Part shown: positions 27,001 to 35,347 of the stretch, in pieces | Layout of the letters: every line of letters begins with the position of its first letter | Numbering within the stretch: position 1 is the first letter of the stretch | NCBI RefSeq assembly: GCF_017464355.1 | Contig: NZ_JAFUAG010000045.1 | Span: forward strand, 124,001 to 188,000 | Reading direction: 5' to 3' | Length of the DNA: 64,000 nucleotides | Origin: Ruminococcus sp. | GTDB taxonomy: Bacteria > Bacillota > Clostridia > Oscillospirales > Ruminococcaceae | Program-made: the position numbers and the translations under genes | Notes under the pieces: model-generated | Told to the model about the DNA's origin: nothing | Databases searched by the model: none | What the model saw: only the letters and a program-made list of their open reading frames with translations

Positions 27001-27782
27001 TCCCCGTATTCCCCGGTACCAACTGCGAGTACGACACTGCAAGGCAGTTTGAAAAGGCAGGCGCCGAGGCTGAAATATTCGTTGTAAGGAACCTCTCCGA
27101 GCAGGCTATCAAGGAGTCTGTTGACGCTATGGAGAAGAAGATCAAGGAGTCTCAGATAGTTATGCTTCCCGGCGGATTCAGCGGCGGTGACGAGCCTGAC
27201 GGAAGCGGTAAGTTCATCGTTTCCTTCCTCAGAAACCCCAAGCTGACCGATGCTATCCATGACCTGCTGAAGAACCGCGACGGCCTGATGCTGGGTATCT
27301 GCAATGGTTTCCAGGCTCTGGTAAAGCTGGGTCTTGTGCCCTACGGCGAGATCGTTGATATGCGTGACGATTCACCTACACTGACCTTCAACACCATTGC
27401 AAGACATCAGTCAAAAATGGTAAATACCCGTATCGCTTCCAACAAGTCGCCCTGGCTGGCAGCTTGTGAGGTCGATGATATCCACAGCATAGCTATTTCT
27501 CACGGTGAGGGTCGCTTCGTTGCTTCCACTGAGGAGATAGCAAGGCTGGCAGCTAACGGACAGATAGCTACACAGTATGTTGACTTTGACGGTGAACCCA
27601 CTTTCGATATCCACTGCAACCCCAACACCTCCTTCGATGCTATCGAGGGCATTACTTCTCCCGACGGCAGAGTGCTGGGCAAAATGGGTCACTCCGAGAG
27701 AATGGGCAACGGTGTTTGCATCAATGTACCCGGTGCTAAGGATCAGAAGATCTTTGAAAGCGGCGTAAAGTACTTCAAGTAA
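24069..27782 (+). CDS. purL: Phosphoribosylformylglycinamidine synthase (single-chain PurL)
   Basis: The enzyme makes FGAM from FGAR, glutamine and ATP in purine synthesis. At 1237 residues it is the fused form with synthase and glutaminase on one chain, of the clostridial/streptococcal clade. The synthase part has RMIDTYWSDHCRHTTF (about 218-233), NETHNHPTEIEPFGGAATC (about 319-337) and GGKTGRDGCGGATGSS. The C-terminal class I glutaminase has GTNCEYDTARQFEKAG, the nucleophile Cys in LGICNGFQALV (near 1078) and the His-Glu pair in SHGEGRF. No other pur genes are in the window. AAAGGAG precedes ATG 24069, and a strong terminator follows. Confidence 0.97.
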   Translation: MSVYRIYVEKKPEFAVEANSLLGGIKSALGLDNLTGLRVINRYDAEGLPRKDFELAVPVVFSEPAVDVTYDHLPAVGEDEQIFAVEYLPGQFDQRADSCAQCISLLTAGKRPVIKSARIYIVSGTLTDEELDQIKHYMINPVESREASLDEFETLDIKYDIPTTVDTVDGFIYSTEDDLKAMLTELGLAMDLDDIKFCQKYFKEQENRNPTITEIRMIDTYWSDHCRHTTFSTIVDNVSIEPDYIAATFTDYINARKDLYAGRTDKPITLMDLACFGAKQLKKAGLLKDLDESEEINACSVKIKVDVDGVDEDWLLMFKNETHNHPTEIEPFGGAATCLGGAIRDPLSGRSYVYQAMRVTGAGNPLVPVEDTIAGKLPQRKLVVGAANGYSSYGNQIGLATGHVNEIYHPGYVAKRMEIGAVIGAAPASNVRRERPAPEDIVILLGGKTGRDGCGGATGSSKSHTLHSLETCGAEVQKGNAPEERKLQRLFRNPEVTSMIKRCNDFGAGGVSVAIGELADGLQINLDLVTKKYDGLDGTELAISESQERMAVVIAKEDLEKFMAEASKENLEATMVARVTEEPRLRMNWNGNTIVDLSREFLNSNGAEKHTDIEVPTPVFAQDDGGADTADRWEAMISNLNICSQKGLVERFDSTIGAGTVLMPYGGKYQNTPTQAMAAKLPVLGGETTTASIMGWGFNPFLSSVSPYHGAMSAVVESVSKVIATGGTYEHCWLTFQEYFERTQNTPSRWGKPFSALLGAYKAQIELGCGSIGGKDSMSGTFENIDVPPTLVSFAVSTAKTDKIISQEFKKAGSKVILIKPDYDVNNLVDFDSLKKVFAKVEKLIADGQALACWSVAYGGVSEAVAKMAFGNKIGFKFTDKVTPAELFRACYGSFVIELAEGVETDERVIGETTEAYTIENADYTIDLEKLQKLWEGKLEPVYPVHVKEPAEKPNKYSFKAEERKAPAIKVAKPKVLIPVFPGTNCEYDTARQFEKAGAEAEIFVVRNLSEQAIKESVDAMEKKIKESQIVMLPGGFSGGDEPDGSGKFIVSFLRNPKLTDAIHDLLKNRDGLMLGICNGFQALVKLGLVPYGEIVDMRDDSPTLTFNTIARHQSKMVNTRIASNKSPWLAACEVDDIHSIAISHGEGRFVASTEEIARLAANGQIATQYVDFDGEPTFDIHCNPNTSFDAIEGITSPDGRVLGKMGHSERMGNGVCINVPGAKDQKIFESGVKYFK

Positions 27783-27789
27783 TTGTTTC

Positions 27790-27818
27790 AGCCGTCCGTT
27801 AATGCGGACGGCTGTTTT
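27790..27818 (+). terminator. Terminator of purL
   Basis: Stem GCCGTCCG / CGGACGGC with a 6-base loop, then TGTTTTT. The ribosome site of the next gene begins directly after the T run. Confidence 0.88.
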
Positions 27819-27831
27819 TAAGGAGAGATAT

Positions 27832-28380
27832 ATGGATACTTTTCAGAGCAAATATATACCGAAATGCATAATCTGGGCGGTAGGGGGACAAACGATCTTC
27901 AGCTTTATCATAGCGCTGCTCATGCTGCCTATGGCGCAGAATATGTCCGATAGTCATGACCCCTCACCGCTTCTGCCTATTGCGCTTATCGGCAATATCG
28001 CTTCCTGTGTTTTTGCGGTAGTAGCAGAATATGTCTGCATAGGCAAGGCCATGAATGAATGCAGAACACTTCCCGCTTCGCCTAAGCGCTGGTTCGGTAT
28101 ATTTACTCTTGTGCAGCTGGGTATGCAGGTAAAGGAAGCTGTGAGCCGCCTGATCAATTACAGGAGGCTGTATAGTTCTCTTGACCAGCAGCTGAACAGA
28201 CTGCCTTATTCCAACGAGAAACAGGTCACACAGGATTATATGGAAAGATTTCTTGCCGAGTTTGACAAAAGCGTGCTGATATCAATGGCCGTTTGTCTTG
28301 TAATGATAGGACTGTCGTATTTTGTGCTTATGGCCGGTTTTCAAAGCTATCAGAAGAAATTTTCCCACTTAAGGCAGTAA
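27832..28380 (+). CDS. Uncharacterised 182-residue membrane protein
   Basis: The frame is open from 27802, but AAGGAG at 27820-27825 places the start at ATG 27832. The protein has three or four hydrophobic segments (about 12-34, 48-70, and 145-166), with a cytosolic helical stretch of charged residues between (about 75-140). I recognise no family. It sits directly after the purL terminator, so it either relies on read-through or has an unseen promoter. Confidence 0.6.
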   Translation: MDTFQSKYIPKCIIWAVGGQTIFSFIIALLMLPMAQNMSDSHDPSPLLPIALIGNIASCVFAVVAEYVCIGKAMNECRTLPASPKRWFGIFTLVQLGMQVKEAVSRLINYRRLYSSLDQQLNRLPYSNEKQVTQDYMERFLAEFDKSVLISMAVCLVMIGLSYFVLMAGFQSYQKKFSHLRQ

Positions 28381-28402
28381 AACAACGATCTGAGAAATTA
28401 GC

Positions 28403-28431
28403 TTTACTTTTGTTTTGGAATATGCTATAAT
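28403..28431 (+). promoter_or_regulatory. Promoter before the Lrp/AsnC gene
   Basis: TTTACT at 28403-28408 and TATAAT at 28426-28431 are 17 bases apart, with TGC making an extended -10. The predicted start point falls inside the following hairpin. Confidence 0.6.
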
Positions 28432-28434
28432 TAA

Positions 28435-28473
28435 GGCAGTACCGATATCAGCGGTGCTGCCCTTGATTTTTTT
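28435..28473 (+). terminator. Hairpin with T run just before the Lrp/AsnC gene
   Basis: Stem GGCAGTACCG / CGGTGCTGCC (one G-U pair) with a 7-base loop is followed by CTTGATTTTTTT. It can end transcription from the upstream membrane-protein gene. Because a promoter overlaps its left arm, it could also attenuate the lrp operon. Confidence 0.7.
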
Positions 28474-28495
28474 AGGATAATAAGGAGGTCATTAA

Positions 28496-28975
28496 ATGGA
28501 AAAACTGCTTAAGCTGTTAAAGAGCAATGCAAGGCTCACCAACGCCGAGCTTGCCGTTATGCTGGATAAGACCGAGGCGCAGGTCGCCGCGGATATAGAA
28601 AAACTTGAAAAGGACGGTATCATCACAGGTTATACCGCCATAGTGGATGAAGCGGTGTACGACCCAAATTCCGTGACCGCCCTTATCGAGCTCAAAGTCA
28701 CACCTCAATCCCAGTCGGGCTATGATGATATAGCAAAGTCCATAGCTGCCTATGAGCAGGTCGAGTCCGTAAGGCTGATGTCAGGGGCTTATGATATTCT
28801 GGTATCCGTAACGGGCACCAATATCCGTGAGGTATCCCGTTTCGTGGCAGAGAACCTTGCAGCTATCGACGCTGTGCAGTCTACCGCCACCCACTTTTTG
28901 CTGAGAAGCTATAAGGTCAACGGTATCTCCGTTACCGCTGACGATACCGATGAGAGAGGATTGATATTCCCGTGA
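28496..28975 (+). CDS. Lrp/AsnC-family transcriptional regulator
   Basis: The 159-residue protein has an N-terminal winged helix-turn-helix (LKSNARLTNAELAVMLDKTEAQV) and a C-terminal RAM ligand-binding domain (about 62-135) with GAYDILVSVTGTNIREV. Such regulators respond to amino acids. The stop overlaps the start of an aminotransferase gene (GTGA), so the pair is translated together and the regulator probably controls this operon in response to an amino acid. AAGGAGG precedes ATG 28496. Confidence 0.9.
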   Translation: MEKLLKLLKSNARLTNAELAVMLDKTEAQVAADIEKLEKDGIITGYTAIVDEAVYDPNSVTALIELKVTPQSQSGYDDIAKSIAAYEQVESVRLMSGAYDILVSVTGTNIREVSRFVAENLAAIDAVQSTATHFLLRSYKVNGISVTADDTDERGLIFP

Positions 28976-30156
28976 TAGATTATAATAAAGCCCTGTCACC
29001 TGTTATTCAGGGCATGAAGCCTTCGGGCATAAGAAAGTTTTTTGATATCGCTCAGCAGCTGGAGGGGGTTATCTCCCTTGGTGTGGGCGAGCCTGATTTC
29101 AAGACCCCCTGGGTGGTCAGAAGGGAAGCTATAAACGTCCTTGAAAAGGGAAGGACTTCCTATACCGCCAACGCAGGCCTTGCTGAACTCCGCAAGGAGA
29201 TATCAAGGTATTTTGCCGACCGCATAGGTGTTGAGTACGATCCCGCCGATGAGATAATAGTTACCGTAGGCGGCTCTGAGGGCATAGACCTCTGCCTGCG
29301 CTCGGTCATATCACCCGGTGATGAGGTGCTGGTGGTGCAGCCTTCCTTTGTCTGTTACAGCCCTATAGTTTCCCTCTGCGGAGGTGTGCCTGTACCTATT
29401 GAAACGAAGGCAGAAAACGAGTTCCGCCTGACCCCGCAGGAACTCCGTGAGAAAATCACCGACAGAACCAAGCTGCTGGTGCTTCCTTTCCCCAATAACC
29501 CCACAGGGGCTATCATGCGCAGGGAAGACCTTGAAGCTATAGCAGAAGTCCTGCGTGATACGAATATACTGGTGCTTTCCGATGAGATATATTCAGAGCT
29601 TACCTACAGCGGCAAGCACGTTTCCATAGCGTCACTGCCCGATATGCGTGAGCGCACTATCGTCATCAACGGATTTTCCAAGGCCTATGCCATGACGGGC
29701 TGGCGCCTCGGTATAGCAGCAGCCCCCAGGGAGATAACTACCCAGATGCTCAAGCTGCACCAGTATGCTATCATGTCCTCCCCGACGGTGAGCCAGTTTG
29801 CGGCCATAACCGCCCTGCGGGAATGTGATGACGACATAAAGAAAATGCGTGATGAATACGATATGCGCCGCCGCTATCTGGTGGATGCTTTCAATAAGCT
29901 GGGGCTGGATTGCTTCACACCTCAGGGGGCTTTCTATGTGTTCCCCTGCATAAAAAGCACAGGGCTGTCCAGCACGGATTTCTGTGAAAAGCTGGTCTAC
30001 AGCAAAAAGGTAGCTGTGGTGCCGGGCAACGCTTTCGGCGAATGCGGCGAGGGCTTCGTGAGAGTGTCCTATGCTTACTCCCTCAACCACCTGAGAGAAG
30101 CTATAAAGCGTATCGGAGAATTTTTGGAGGAGCTTAAAAATGGCACTGTACAATAA
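28972..30156 (+). CDS. Class I/II PLP-dependent aminotransferase
   Basis: The 394-residue enzyme belongs to the aspartate/aromatic aminotransferase fold. The PLP lysine is in FSKAYAMTGWRLG (K about 234), with PNNPTGAIM, LSDEIYSELTY and the C-terminal Arg in GFVRVSYAYS. Substrate cannot be decided by eye; relatives next to Lrp genes act on aromatic or branched amino acids or alanine. It starts with GTG 28972, which overlaps the lrp stop. Its end overlaps ispE by 17 bases. Confidence 0.9.
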   Translation: MIDYNKALSPVIQGMKPSGIRKFFDIAQQLEGVISLGVGEPDFKTPWVVRREAINVLEKGRTSYTANAGLAELRKEISRYFADRIGVEYDPADEIIVTVGGSEGIDLCLRSVISPGDEVLVVQPSFVCYSPIVSLCGGVPVPIETKAENEFRLTPQELREKITDRTKLLVLPFPNNPTGAIMRREDLEAIAEVLRDTNILVLSDEIYSELTYSGKHVSIASLPDMRERTIVINGFSKAYAMTGWRLGIAAAPREITTQMLKLHQYAIMSSPTVSQFAAITALRECDDDIKKMRDEYDMRRRYLVDAFNKLGLDCFTPQGAFYVFPCIKSTGLSSTDFCEKLVYSKKVAVVPGNAFGECGEGFVRVSYAYSLNHLREAIKRIGEFLEELKNGTVQ

Positions 30157-31039
30157 TCTCAAAGTCAAGGCATACGGCAAGATAAACCTCTTGCTGGATA
30201 TTATAGGCAGAAGGGAAGACGGCTATCATATGCTCAACACTGTCATGCAGTCGGTGAGCCTTTATGATACCCTGGAGCTTTCCCTTGATGAAACTGCCCC
30301 CGAGGGTATCGAGCTTATCTGCGATAAGGAGGGCTTTCCCCTTGACAGCACAAACCTTATCTGGAAAGCTGCCGACCTTTTCAAGGAGTTTTCTCATATC
30401 CGTTTCGGCGGAAAGCTTATTGTCAAGGTGGAGAAAAATATCCCCTCACAGGCAGGCATGGGCGGCGGAAGTGCCGATGCTGCCGCTATGCTCAGGGCAA
30501 TGAATACATTTTTCGGTACACTAATCGATGAGGACGACCTTTGCGATATCGGAGTTAAGCTTGGGGCTGATGTGCCTTTCTGTGTAAAGGGCGGCACAAG
30601 GCTCTGTCAGGGTGTGGGCGAGATAATGAACCTGCTGCCCTCAATGGAATGCGCTTTCGTCATAGTAAAACCCGATGTCAGCGTTTCCACCCCCGAGGCC
30701 TACCGCCGCTACGACCTGCTCCGTGACCCGCCACGCAGCAACCTGGATTATTTCCTTAAATCCCTGTCAACGGGCAATGTGTTCTCTACAAGTATCTATC
30801 TGTTCAACGTGTTTGAAACAGCCATAGACCTCCCCGAGATTGCAAAGGCCAGACAGGACCTGAAAGAAGCAGGCGCCCTCAATTCACTGATGACAGGCAG
30901 CGGTTCTGTCGTTTTCGGTGTTTATGAAAATGAAGAGTACGCAAAAGCAGCAGCCGAGAAACTAAAAGATAAATACAGCTGCTGTCATGTTTGCACCCCC
31001 ACAAAGAACGCATACGAACTGATGTGGGTAAACAGATAA
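30140..31039 (+). CDS. ispE: 4-diphosphocytidyl-2-C-methyl-D-erythritol kinase IspE
   Basis: IspE phosphorylates CDP-methylerythritol in the MEP route to isoprenoids. The GHMP kinase motifs are present: KINLLLDIIGRREDGYHML at the N-terminus, the ATP loop IPSQAGMGGGSADAAAML (about 98-115) and the C-terminal LMTGSGSVVFGVY. Length 299 residues is normal. GGAGGAG lies ahead of ATG 30140, inside the aminotransferase gene. Confidence 0.95.
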   Translation: MALYNNLKVKAYGKINLLLDIIGRREDGYHMLNTVMQSVSLYDTLELSLDETAPEGIELICDKEGFPLDSTNLIWKAADLFKEFSHIRFGGKLIVKVEKNIPSQAGMGGGSADAAAMLRAMNTFFGTLIDEDDLCDIGVKLGADVPFCVKGGTRLCQGVGEIMNLLPSMECAFVIVKPDVSVSTPEAYRRYDLLRDPPRSNLDYFLKSLSTGNVFSTSIYLFNVFETAIDLPEIAKARQDLKEAGALNSLMTGSGSVVFGVYENEEYAKAAAEKLKDKYSCCHVCTPTKNAYELMWVNR

Positions 31040-31060
31040 AAAAGAAAGGCAGGCAGTAAG

Positions 31061-32077
31061 ATGAGTAACTATTGTAAATTCTGCGGATACAGATTTAAAG
31101 ACAAAGATGAACAAATATGTCCTGAATGTCTGACCGCCCGTGAGGAGGATATCTCCTGCGGTGTGTACGGCGAAGATGAGCATAGCCATGCCCGTTACGA
31201 CGACCGCTATGCTCCCCCTGTGTTTGCAAAGAACGATACCTTCCGTGACGGCACCGCAGATTTCCTCAGAGAAGAAAAACGCTACGAGGACCACACCGCA
31301 GCCTCAAAATATGAAAGGCGCAACGGCGGTGATATCGGCATGGAAATAGACGACCGCCGCCCTAAGCCAAACAGCTATCAGCGGCCGCCCTATAACGGCA
31401 ATAACTATAACATGGGCTACAATGCTCCGCGAAACACAACTCAGCAGAACAAGGGCTGCAACAAAGGCTGCGCTGTGCTGATATTTCTGATAGCTGCAGT
31501 TGTTGTTGCATTTTCTCAAAGTGAAGAAATCATCAGGTTCCTGGACGAGAAGCTAAGTAAGGTCACTGAAACGAGTACCTCCACTGATGACAGAGCAGCC
31601 TTATCAAAAAATGCTACTCCTTTCAATGAAGAGACCGACGTTGATAAAATGAACGTTTACCTGGTATCAACTTCTGTGATGGATAATATCAGTTCCGATG
31701 ATGGCTCACTTGATATGTTATCCAGACAGGCATTGTATCTGGTGGAAGACGGCGAGTACGTCAGGGCAGACAGAGCAGATGCCCGCAAACTCAAAGTCTT
31801 TGAGTTCGATATCGAGTTTCAGGATAAAAACGGCAATTGTATCCCAAGAGAAGATCTTGAGATCGAGCTTGTCCAGTTCGTGGCCTTTGATGAAGACGGA
31901 AATGCTCTGTCCTCCTGTGAGGGTGTCATAGCTGATAAATTGGTCATGGAGTTCAATGACGTCACCAGTATGCGGCCTACGCTCTATGCTGATGATACCT
32001 CCACCGATCAGCAGCTGATGATCTCAGGCAGGCTCAACGGCGAAGAAGTTTTTTACACTATAGATATGGCACTGTGA
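31061..32077 (+). CDS. Zinc-ribbon protein with one transmembrane segment
   Basis: The N-terminus carries a zinc ribbon with CKFC (about 4-7) and CPEC (about 24-27), followed by a disordered, Asn/Tyr/Arg-rich stretch (about 40-125), a single membrane helix (about 133-150, GCAVLIFLIAAVVVAF) and a C-terminal beta-rich domain (about 185-338) outside. The layout fits a cytosolic sensor linked to an extracellular domain; the function is unknown. It is 21 bases after ispE and 9 before the radical SAM gene. Confidence 0.75.
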   Translation: MSNYCKFCGYRFKDKDEQICPECLTAREEDISCGVYGEDEHSHARYDDRYAPPVFAKNDTFRDGTADFLREEKRYEDHTAASKYERRNGGDIGMEIDDRRPKPNSYQRPPYNGNNYNMGYNAPRNTTQQNKGCNKGCAVLIFLIAAVVVAFSQSEEIIRFLDEKLSKVTETSTSTDDRAALSKNATPFNEETDVDKMNVYLVSTSVMDNISSDDGSLDMLSRQALYLVEDGEYVRADRADARKLKVFEFDIEFQDKNGNCIPREDLEIELVQFVAFDEDGNALSSCEGVIADKLVMEFNDVTSMRPTLYADDTSTDQQLMISGRLNGEEVFYTIDMAL

Positions 32078-32086
32078 TCTTATGAT

Positions 32087-32995
32087 ATGGAAAGATATAA
32101 CGATAAACTAAAAAGCTGTACCCTCTGCCCCCGTAAATGCGGGGCAGACAGGCTCGCAGGAAAAAGCGGCTTCTGCCATGCAGGGGCAAAGGCCAGAATA
32201 GCCCGTGCTGCCCTGCATATGTGGGAAGAACCACCTGTCAGCGGGAAAAACGGTTCAGGCACAGTGTTCTTCTCGGGCTGTAACCTGCAGTGCTGTTTTT
32301 GCCAGAATTATGAGATATCCGAGTTCTGCAAGGGCTTTGAACTAACTTCCGAAGAACTGGCAGATACTTTCCTCATGCTGCAGGATAAGGGCGCTCATAA
32401 CATAAACCTCGTTACCGCCGCCCCCTATGTCCCGGTGATACTTGAAGCCCTTGATATCGCAGGTGACAGGCTCACTATCCCCATAGTCTATAACAGCGGC
32501 GGCTATGAAAGCCTTGAAACTCTTGAAATGCTACGCGGTAAGGTAGATATCTTCCTGCCTGACCTGAAATACTATTCGCCGCAGCTTTCCGCTGAATATT
32601 CAGGTGCGGCGGATTACTTTGATAAAGCTTCAAGAGCACTGATAAAAATGTGGGAACTGGCAGGCCCTCCCGTATTCGATGAAAACGGTATGCTGAGAAG
32701 GGGAGTCATCGTAAGACATCTGGTGCTGCCTAACTGCCGCCACGATTCCGCAAAGCTGGTGGGCTGGCTGGCGGATAGCTTTACCCCTCAGGAAATACTT
32801 GTCAGCCTCATGAGCCAGTATGTGCCCATGCATAAGGCAATGGATATCAAAGCGCTGTCCCGCAGGACCTCTACCTTTGAGTATAACTATATCTGCAACA
32901 TGGTGTCTGCCTGCGGCTTTGACGGTTATTTCCAGCAGCGCGGCTCAGCGGAGGAAAAGTATGTCCCCGAATTCTACGATAAGAAGTATTACTGA
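32087..32995 (+). CDS. PflX-like radical SAM protein
   Basis: The 302-residue protein has an N-terminal cysteine block (CTLCPRKCG plus FCHAG) and the radical-SAM motif CNLQCCFC (about 65-72), then an AdoMet-binding core with NLVTAAPYVPV and DIFLPDLKYY. This matches the COG1313/PflX group, related to pyruvate-formate-lyase activases but without a proven substrate. No pfl gene is nearby. A clear ribosome site is lacking before ATG 32087, so translation may depend on the preceding gene. Confidence 0.85.
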   Translation: MERYNDKLKSCTLCPRKCGADRLAGKSGFCHAGAKARIARAALHMWEEPPVSGKNGSGTVFFSGCNLQCCFCQNYEISEFCKGFELTSEELADTFLMLQDKGAHNINLVTAAPYVPVILEALDIAGDRLTIPIVYNSGGYESLETLEMLRGKVDIFLPDLKYYSPQLSAEYSGAADYFDKASRALIKMWELAGPPVFDENGMLRRGVIVRHLVLPNCRHDSAKLVGWLADSFTPQEILVSLMSQYVPMHKAMDIKALSRRTSTFEYNYICNMVSACGFDGYFQQRGSAEEKYVPEFYDKKYY

Positions 32996-32998
32996 GCA

Positions 32999-33020
32999 TT
33001 GGTTTAATATGTTAAACCAA
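32999..33020. repeat. Perfect inverted repeat upstream of the HD-domain gene
   Basis: TTGGTTTAA and TTAAACCAA flank a 4-base loop TATG, just after the radical SAM stop and 29 bases before the -35 box of the next promoter. Another half site CTTTAACC follows at about 33022. It is AT-rich and has no T run after it, so an operator is as likely as a weak terminator. Confidence 0.55.
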
Positions 33021-33049
33021 AACTTTAACCAATTTGTAATAACTAACCC

Positions 33050-33078
33050 TTGACAATCAATGTGAAATGCAGTATAAT
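33050..33078 (+). promoter_or_regulatory. Sigma-A promoter of the HD-domain gene
   Basis: TTGACA at 33050-33055 and TATAAT at 33073-33078, spacer 17 bases. Confidence 0.85.
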
Positions 33079-33148
33079 AAGAATAGGAACTTATGAATTG
33101 GTTCTTTTCACAAAACAAACACATTGTAAACGAAAAGAGGTTATGCCA

Positions 33149-33685
33149 ATGTCCAAAGCTATGGGTTCGAGATATTCCGTTGAAAGCTCCCGCGAGAGCA
33201 GGGAATATTTTGAGTTCGTCAAGGATCTGCTTGACCACGAGGTAGTAGGTGAGATGAAGAAATTCAGGCACCACTACAGCACTACCTGTTATCAGCATTG
33301 TCTTAACGTGTCTTATTATAACTATCTGGTATGCAAAAAGCTCGGGCTGAATGCCAAAGCCGCCGCAAGGGCAGGTATGCTCCACGACCTGTTTTTGTAC
33401 GACTGGCGGGACGAGCCCCGTAAGCGGGGTGAACTGCCCCACGGCTTCTCTCACCCGAGGATAGCCCTTGAAAATGCCAAAGAGCATTTTGAACTTGACA
33501 AGCTTGAGGAAGACATGATAGTCAAGCATATGTGGCCGCTTACCGTTAAGCTGCCCCGCTATGCCGAAAGCTATGTCATAGTTATGATAGACAAGTATGC
33601 CGCCATGCTGGAGTTCGGTGTACACTGCAAAAACAAGCTTTCTCACACCGTTCGTTCCATACATAAGCATAATAAGTCGTCGTAA
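33149..33685 (+). CDS. HD-domain phosphohydrolase
   Basis: The 178-residue protein has the HD signature: a first His in HHYSTTCYQHCLNVS, the HD pair in AGMLHDLFLYD, a His in HGFSHPRIALENA and a distal Asp in MIDKYAA. HD proteins hydrolyse nucleotides or other phosphates with bound metal; the substrate here is unknown. The frame continues upstream, but AAGAGG at 33135-33140 fits ATG 33149 best. It has its own promoter and terminator. Confidence 0.85.
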   Translation: MSKAMGSRYSVESSRESREYFEFVKDLLDHEVVGEMKKFRHHYSTTCYQHCLNVSYYNYLVCKKLGLNAKAAARAGMLHDLFLYDWRDEPRKRGELPHGFSHPRIALENAKEHFELDKLEEDMIVKHMWPLTVKLPRYAESYVIVMIDKYAAMLEFGVHCKNKLSHTVRSIHKHNKSS

Positions 33686-33713
33686 GACAAAGACCACTTC
33701 CGAATAAAACTTA

Positions 33714-33749
33714 AGCCTCCTGCGGCTCATTCCCGCGGGAGGCTTTTTG
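33714..33749. terminator. Strong terminator after the HD-domain gene
   Basis: A 12-bp stem (AGCCTCCTGCGG / CCGCGGGAGGCT, one G-U pair) with a 7-base loop is followed by TTTTTG. The reverse side reads into TTAAGTTTTATT, so it may also stop the converging YdcF-like operon. Confidence 0.88.
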
Positions 33750-33767
33750 CTGTCATATTAATGTAAG

Positions 33768-34526
33768 TCAGTTACCGAATACCCAGAAGTGTGTAAGCCC
33801 CAGCCATTCCCTTACCCAGAAGGTAAACAGGTACCTGGGCTCAGTGTAGGCCGAGTATGCCGTTATCTCCCCGGCACCCTCCTGCTTTGCTATAAGGCTG
33901 GCACGGTACTGATGAAATCCGTCGGTGACAATGGTGATGTCCCGCCCGTAACCAAGCTTGTCCGTTATCTCAAAGGTGAACTTTATGTTCTCAAAGGTCG
34001 AGGTCGATCTGTCTTCCATGATAATGCGGCTCTCATCCGCACCCTTGTCCACCAGATATTTCTTCATGGCCTCAGCCTCGGATATCTTCTCGCCGTTGCC
34101 CTGTCCTCCCGATACCACACAGACAGCCTCGGGGTGCTTCTCCATGGCCTTGTAAGCCACGTCCAGCCGCCGCCTTAACATTCGTGAGGGTCTTTCTCCC
34201 CGCACCTGACAGCCCAGCACAACTATAAGCTTAGTGTCTGTCGGCGCATTCTCCTGCGCGCTGTACATCTTGTAAGAAAGTATCCCCACATAGGTAAACC
34301 CTACCGCCAGGAACAGCGCCGCACCTGTTATAAGTATCTTCCCGGGAACTTTCCCCCACAGCTTTTTCAGCAGTCTGCAAAAGGGCTCAAATTTTATAGT
34401 CGCAGCTATTACCAGCCCCATGAACAGCATACCCGCCGTGTTGCCCTCGTTGACTATGGGCAGGGTCATCACAAACAGCAGCAGTATGAATATCTCAACT
34501 GCCAGTATCACATATCTTATCGTCAT
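33768..34526 (-). CDS. YdcF/SanA-family (DUF218) membrane protein
   Basis: The 252-residue protein has hydrophobic segments at about 7-40 and 62-85 and a DUF218 domain from about 98 onward: KLIVVLGCQVRGERPSRML, VVSGGQGNGEKISEAEAM and IMEDRSTSTFENIKF. This family is linked to envelope integrity and binds or moves small molecules by an unclear route. It is the second gene of a two-gene minus operon, 12 bases after its neighbour. Confidence 0.85.
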   Translation of the reverse strand: MTIRYVILAVEIFILLLFVMTLPIVNEGNTAGMLFMGLVIAATIKFEPFCRLLKKLWGKVPGKILITGAALFLAVGFTYVGILSYKMYSAQENAPTDTKLIVVLGCQVRGERPSRMLRRRLDVAYKAMEKHPEAVCVVSGGQGNGEKISEAEAMKKYLVDKGADESRIIMEDRSTSTFENIKFTFEITDKLGYGRDITIVTDGFHQYRASLIAKQEGAGEITAYSAYTEPRYLFTFWVREWLGLTHFWVFGN

Positions 34527-34538
34527 CAGACTTTTCCC

Positions 34539-35060
34539 CTATATGCTCCCGAAGAACAGCCCGTTGTCGTCATCATTGCTCAGCCGTTTCTCTATCTCTA
34601 TGCTGTCCTTCATGGTGTTGCCGTATTCGTCTATGGAGGTGTACCACCCGCTGTAGGTAACTGTGTCCATTCGGGTGTCAGCATCGATGTTCAGCTCAAA
34701 ATCCATAACGTTCCACCAGTTGGGCTGAAAACACTTTACCCTCATGCTTTTTTTGTCAAGCTGCGGCGCACTCACGCTGAAATCATAAGTTCCGTAATTC
34801 CCCCCATGGATAGCTATCTCAGCGCTGCCGTCATTGTTTGGGTGAACGGAGGCTTCGTTGGTGAAATCAATGTTCTTTCTTGAAGATATATCCTTCTCCG
34901 TCAGTTCACACTTCTTTCCGTCCACCGTAAGTACCACATTGCCCCGTATCCTGTCGAAAGGGTAGTGCCTGTAGTAAAACAGCCTGCCCGCCAGGAAAAC
35001 CACAGCAAACACAGCCAGCAGTACAATAACTTTGATCATGTTCCGTTTTCTTTTGGTCAT
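34539..35060 (-). CDS. Uncharacterised membrane-anchored 173-residue protein
   Basis: A basic N-terminus (MTKRKRNMIKV) leads into one membrane helix (about 8-28) and an extracellular beta-rich domain with NVVLTVDGKKCELTEKDISS and an acidic end. No known family is recognised. It is co-transcribed with the YdcF-like gene from the promoter at 35115-35143, so it is probably an envelope protein. Confidence 0.65.
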   Translation of the reverse strand: MTKRKRNMIKVIVLLAVFAVVFLAGRLFYYRHYPFDRIRGNVVLTVDGKKCELTEKDISSRKNIDFTNEASVHPNNDGSAEIAIHGGNYGTYDFSVSAPQLDKKSMRVKCFQPNWWNVMDFELNIDADTRMDTVTYSGWYTSIDEYGNTMKDSIEIEKRLSNDDDNGLFFGSI

Positions 35061-35114
35061 CTCGTACCTCCCGTTTTGTCAGTGCCGTTTCGTTATATTT
35101 TTATATCTGATAAT

Positions 35115-35143
35115 ATTATAACACATTTCTTCTGTATGTTCAA
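35115..35143 (-). promoter_or_regulatory. Promoter of the YdcF-like operon
   Basis: On the minus strand TTGAAC (35138-35143) and TATAAT (35115-35120), spacer 17 bases. Confidence 0.75.
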
Positions 35144-35258
35144 CATATTTTTTTCTTATTTTTTTCTTAGGAAAGACATATTTTGCCAATTCGCAGAAAT
35201 TTCAAAATAAGCGCAGGCAATTCCTGAAAAAAGCCCATTTCAAATGACAAGAGATATG

Positions 35259-35287
35259 TTGACAATTTCCGAAAAAAGGGATATAAT
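35259..35287 (+). promoter_or_regulatory. Sigma-A promoter of the frameshifted zinc-ribbon gene
   Basis: TTGACA at 35259-35264 and TATAAT at 35282-35287, spacer 17 bases, perfect consensus. Confidence 0.85.
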
Positions 35288-35347
35288 GAAGTTAATAAAA
35301 GAAGCATATTCGGATATAACCCCCGATATTGAATAGAGGCGGACAAC

